Shown here: one piece after another, positions 62,333 through 64,000 of the stretch
Layout of the letters: each line of letters begins with the position of its first letter
How positions within the stretch are numbered: position 1 is the stretch's first letter
NCBI RefSeq assembly: GCF_002836055.1
Contig: NZ_PJBS01000350.1
Coordinates: 1-64,000, forward strand
Source: Psychroflexus sp. MES1-P1E
GTDB lineage: Bacteria; Bacteroidota; Bacteroidia; Flavobacteriales; Flavobacteriaceae
Direction: 5' to 3'
Length of the DNA: 64,000 nt
The notes under the pieces: model-generated
What the model was told of the DNA's origin: nothing
Database searches by the model: none
The model's input: the letters and a program-made list of their open reading frames with translations, nothing else
Program-made: the position numbers and the translations under genes

Positions 62333-63217
62333 TTATAGACTTAAACTATCCCGTAAATGTAGATATTTGTCTGAGTTTTTTTGCCAGTATTTTGTCTTTA
62401 AAGTTTTCAATTTTTTGGCCTTAGAAATCAATGTATCCTTTCCTTGAATCTCCATCTCTTCCCACTTTTCAATTTCAAATGGAAAAGACTTTTCTTGATA
62501 GATTTTCAAAACCCTTCCTAATTCATTATACCTTAGGGTTGTAGTAAGGTAATCGTCTTCTTTTTGTTCTATGGACGCGGAATACGTTTTAAATGTTTCA
62601 TGATTGAGCTGTAAAAAGGAAAAGTCTGGAAAGATATTCTGTTTTCCAAGCTTCAACTTCTTTGGAGCTATTCTGAGTTGAATCCAAATTTGATTTTCTG
62701 ATAAGACGGGCTTTACTGTAAATGTTGAATCTGCTTCCTCTTCAAAATAGGAATGTGTTTCTAATTGAAAGTCATTTCTGTGATTTAATTGAGCATAAGA
62801 GTGCCCGCACCATTCTTGAACGCTAGACGTTAACTTTAAAAGAGGTCTCTGTTCACCAAGTGGAAAAAAAGCACTTTGCATTATGCTGTAAGGATAAATC
62901 CCCGTGTTGAATTTTTTTGTGGAATTAAGCTTCATGACGGAACGTGTAGTTTCCGATTTGGAATTGGCTTTAACCTGTGCTTCACTTAAAAAGTCTTCGG
63001 TCACAAATATAAGCATGGCTTTACCTTGTCGCTTTTCACCATATCTATAAAATTCCAAATCATAACTGGTCAATTCAGCATTCCCATCATACCAATACGA
63101 TTTGAATTCAGTAGATAGATTTCTTTTTTCAAAATTGTCATTAATGGAGATATTTTCAGTCTTAGTTTGACAGCTTATCAGTAAGATAAGAAGCAGCAGC
63201 AGCGGTAGAGTTCTCAT
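62333..63217 (-). CDS. Lipoprotein of unknown function
   Basis: A 294-residue lipoprotein: signal LLLLLILLISC with Cys16. The mature part is beta-rich with blocks GKAMLIFVTEDFLSE, SIMQSAFFPLGEQRPLLKLT and SSVQEWCGHSYAQLN. I recall it as a common flavobacterial neighbour of maf, but its role is unknown. It lies five bases after maf and three before the MscS gene in a minus-strand operon. Confidence 0.8.
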   Translation of the reverse strand: MRTLPLLLLLILLISCQTKTENISINDNFEKRNLSTEFKSYWYDGNAELTSYDLEFYRYGEKRQGKAMLIFVTEDFLSEAQVKANSKSETTRSVMKLNSTKKFNTGIYPYSIMQSAFFPLGEQRPLLKLTSSVQEWCGHSYAQLNHRNDFQLETHSYFEEEADSTFTVKPVLSENQIWIQLRIAPKKLKLGKQNIFPDFSFLQLNHETFKTYSASIEQKEDDYLTTTLRYNELGRVLKIYQEKSFPFEIEKWEEMEIQGKDTLISKAKKLKTLKTKYWQKNSDKYLHLRDSLSL

Positions 63218-63222
63218 GATTA

Positions 63223-63804
63223 TTATTTTAAGTTCGATAATCTAGAATATACTAAATGAATTGGAAATCCCATAACGGTATAAAACGAGCCTTTTATTTC
63301 TAAAATACCAATCTGACCTATCCATTCTTGGATGCCATAGGCTCCTGCCTTATCATAAGGCGAATAGGTGTCGATATAGTACGAGATTTCATCTTTTGAA
63401 AGAGCCTTAAAGGTAACTTCTGTAGAATCATAAAGAGTTTCAGTTTTGTCTTGGGTTTTTATACAAACCGAAGAAATTACCTCATGAGTTGAGCCGGAGA
63501 GGGAACTCAGCATTTCGATGGCTTCATTTCTGTTTTGAGGTTTATTCAGCGCCTTGTCTTGGTGCCAAACAATGGTATCTCCAGTAATGACTATATCGTC
63601 TGGTTTTAAATCTTGAAATTGATCTGCTTTCAACTGAGCTAAATAATCACTGATCTCATGATGTTGTAAGGTTTCGCTAAATACTTCATCAACTGACCGT
63701 AATTCTACCTCAAAATTCAAACCTATAGAGGTCAAGATTTCCTGTCGCCTTGGGGATCCTGACGCTAAAATTATACGTTTTTGTTTTAAATTTTCTAAAA
63801 TCAT
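63223..63804 (-). CDS. maf: Maf-family nucleotide pyrophosphatase
   Basis: A 193-residue Maf/YhdE-type house-cleaning NTP pyrophosphatase that hydrolyses non-canonical nucleotides such as dTTP/UTP analogues. ILASGSPRRQEIL (12-24) binds phosphate and VITGDTIVWHQDK carries the catalytic Asp. Its ATG overlaps the UbiA-family stop by four... three bases (ATGA), so translation is coupled. Confidence 0.94.
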   Translation of the reverse strand: MILENLKQKRIILASGSPRRQEILTSIGLNFEVELRSVDEVFSETLQHHEISDYLAQLKADQFQDLKPDDIVITGDTIVWHQDKALNKPQNRNEAIEMLSSLSGSTHEVISSVCIKTQDKTETLYDSTEVTFKALSKDEISYYIDTYSPYDKAGAYGIQEWIGQIGILEIKGSFYTVMGFPIHLVYSRLSNLK

Positions 63805-64000
63805 AGGTTTAAAAATGTGAACATAGAAGAAATACCAATCAAAAATACGAGTTTCAAATGGAAACTAATGCTGGTGTAATCCTTTTGATTTTTGGCTTTC
63901 AGAATTTGTTTAGAGATAAGGATGAGAGGAATAAGAACAAATGCAAATACATAAAATATAAAAATGTTGAGTGATAAAAAGTAATTCAGCAGAATCGTAA
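63801..64000 (-). CDS. UbiA-family prenyltransferase, 3' end only
   Basis: The minus-strand frame open to the right edge gives the last 65 residues: hydrophobic helices (LSLNIFIFYVFAFVLIPLIL, LVFLIGISSMFTF) around the loop KAKNQKDYTSISFHLKL. The loop followed by KLxFLIGISSM is typical of the end of UbiA enzymes, and flavobacterial UbiA (annotated geranylgeranylglycerol-phosphate geranylgeranyltransferase) often precedes maf. The catalytic DxxxD motifs lie beyond the window, so the call is tentative. Confidence 0.65.
   Translation of the reverse strand, partial: TILLNYFLSLNIFIFYVFAFVLIPLILISKQILKAKNQKDYTSISFHLKLVFLIGISSMFTFLNL

Overview
The window looks like a chromosomal segment from a marine or cold-water member of the Flavobacteriaceae (Bacteroidota). 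The evidence is AT-rich DNA, genes without purine-rich Shine-Dalgarno sites, many copies of the Bacteroidota -7 promoter element TAnnTTTG just upstream of start codons, and typical families of the phylum: fused E1 alpha/beta dehydrogenase, DUF2911, DUF4136, the lipocalin plus OmpA pair, DUF5522, Smr-less MutS2, and CCC-motif membrane proteins. No tRNA or rRNA, CRISPR array, phage or insertion sequence was seen. Genes are densely packed, often with ATGA or GTGA overlaps.

Layout. 1-6963: fumC, a bacterial PCIF1-like adenine-N6 methyltransferase, an arsenate-reductase-like protein, prfB (RF2, with a programmed +1 frameshift not included in a simple ORF), ltaE, transaldolase/FSA and an SDR. 7033-7132: the SRP RNA gene (ffs) on the minus strand. 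7216-9854: two lipoproteins (glutamine cyclotransferase, beta-helix). 9913-21444: glyA, fahA, DCC protein, mutS2, ung, a signal-less NMT1-like protein with uridine phosphorylase, SUI1, a 2OG-Fe(II) oxygenase and the fused E1. 21497-22917: a small membrane gene broken by a stop at codon 4, then lipocalin and OmpA-like lipoproteins.

22984-29571 is the most distinctive region: a tight nine-gene operon with FAD oxidoreductase, methyltransferase, type III polyketide synthase, FabL/FabI-like enoyl reductase, dehydratase, ketosynthase, a two-TM protein, acyl carrier protein and phosphopantetheinyl transferase. I infer a dedicated type II fatty-acid line that primes a type III PKS to make a methylated, oxidised phenolic lipid or pyrone; the product is unknown.

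29637-42377: a secreted protein, recQ, an Rrf2 regulator with an SLC13 transporter and a likely operator, small membrane proteins, hemL, a cell-wall glucosaminidase, an ACC-deaminase-like PLP enzyme, long-form urocanase, and a GreA/GreB-like gene with two in-frame stops. 42381-57404: esterase, GH113-like hydrolase, the menaquinone genes menI-menF-menD, cvfB, tryptophan 2,3-dioxygenase, trxB, aroB, proline dehydrogenase, DinB, xseA-xseB, kdsA and DUF2911. 57425-64000 (all minus strand): a PIG-L deacetylase, a 37-residue membrane protein and a sodium:solute symporter in one operon, then MscS, a lipoprotein, Maf and the 3' end of a UbiA-family prenyltransferase running off the right edge.

Several ORF starts proposed by simple calling are TTG codons that are really the last bases of TAnnTTTG promoters; I moved those starts to the next ATG. 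Promoter calls rest on motif and spacing only.
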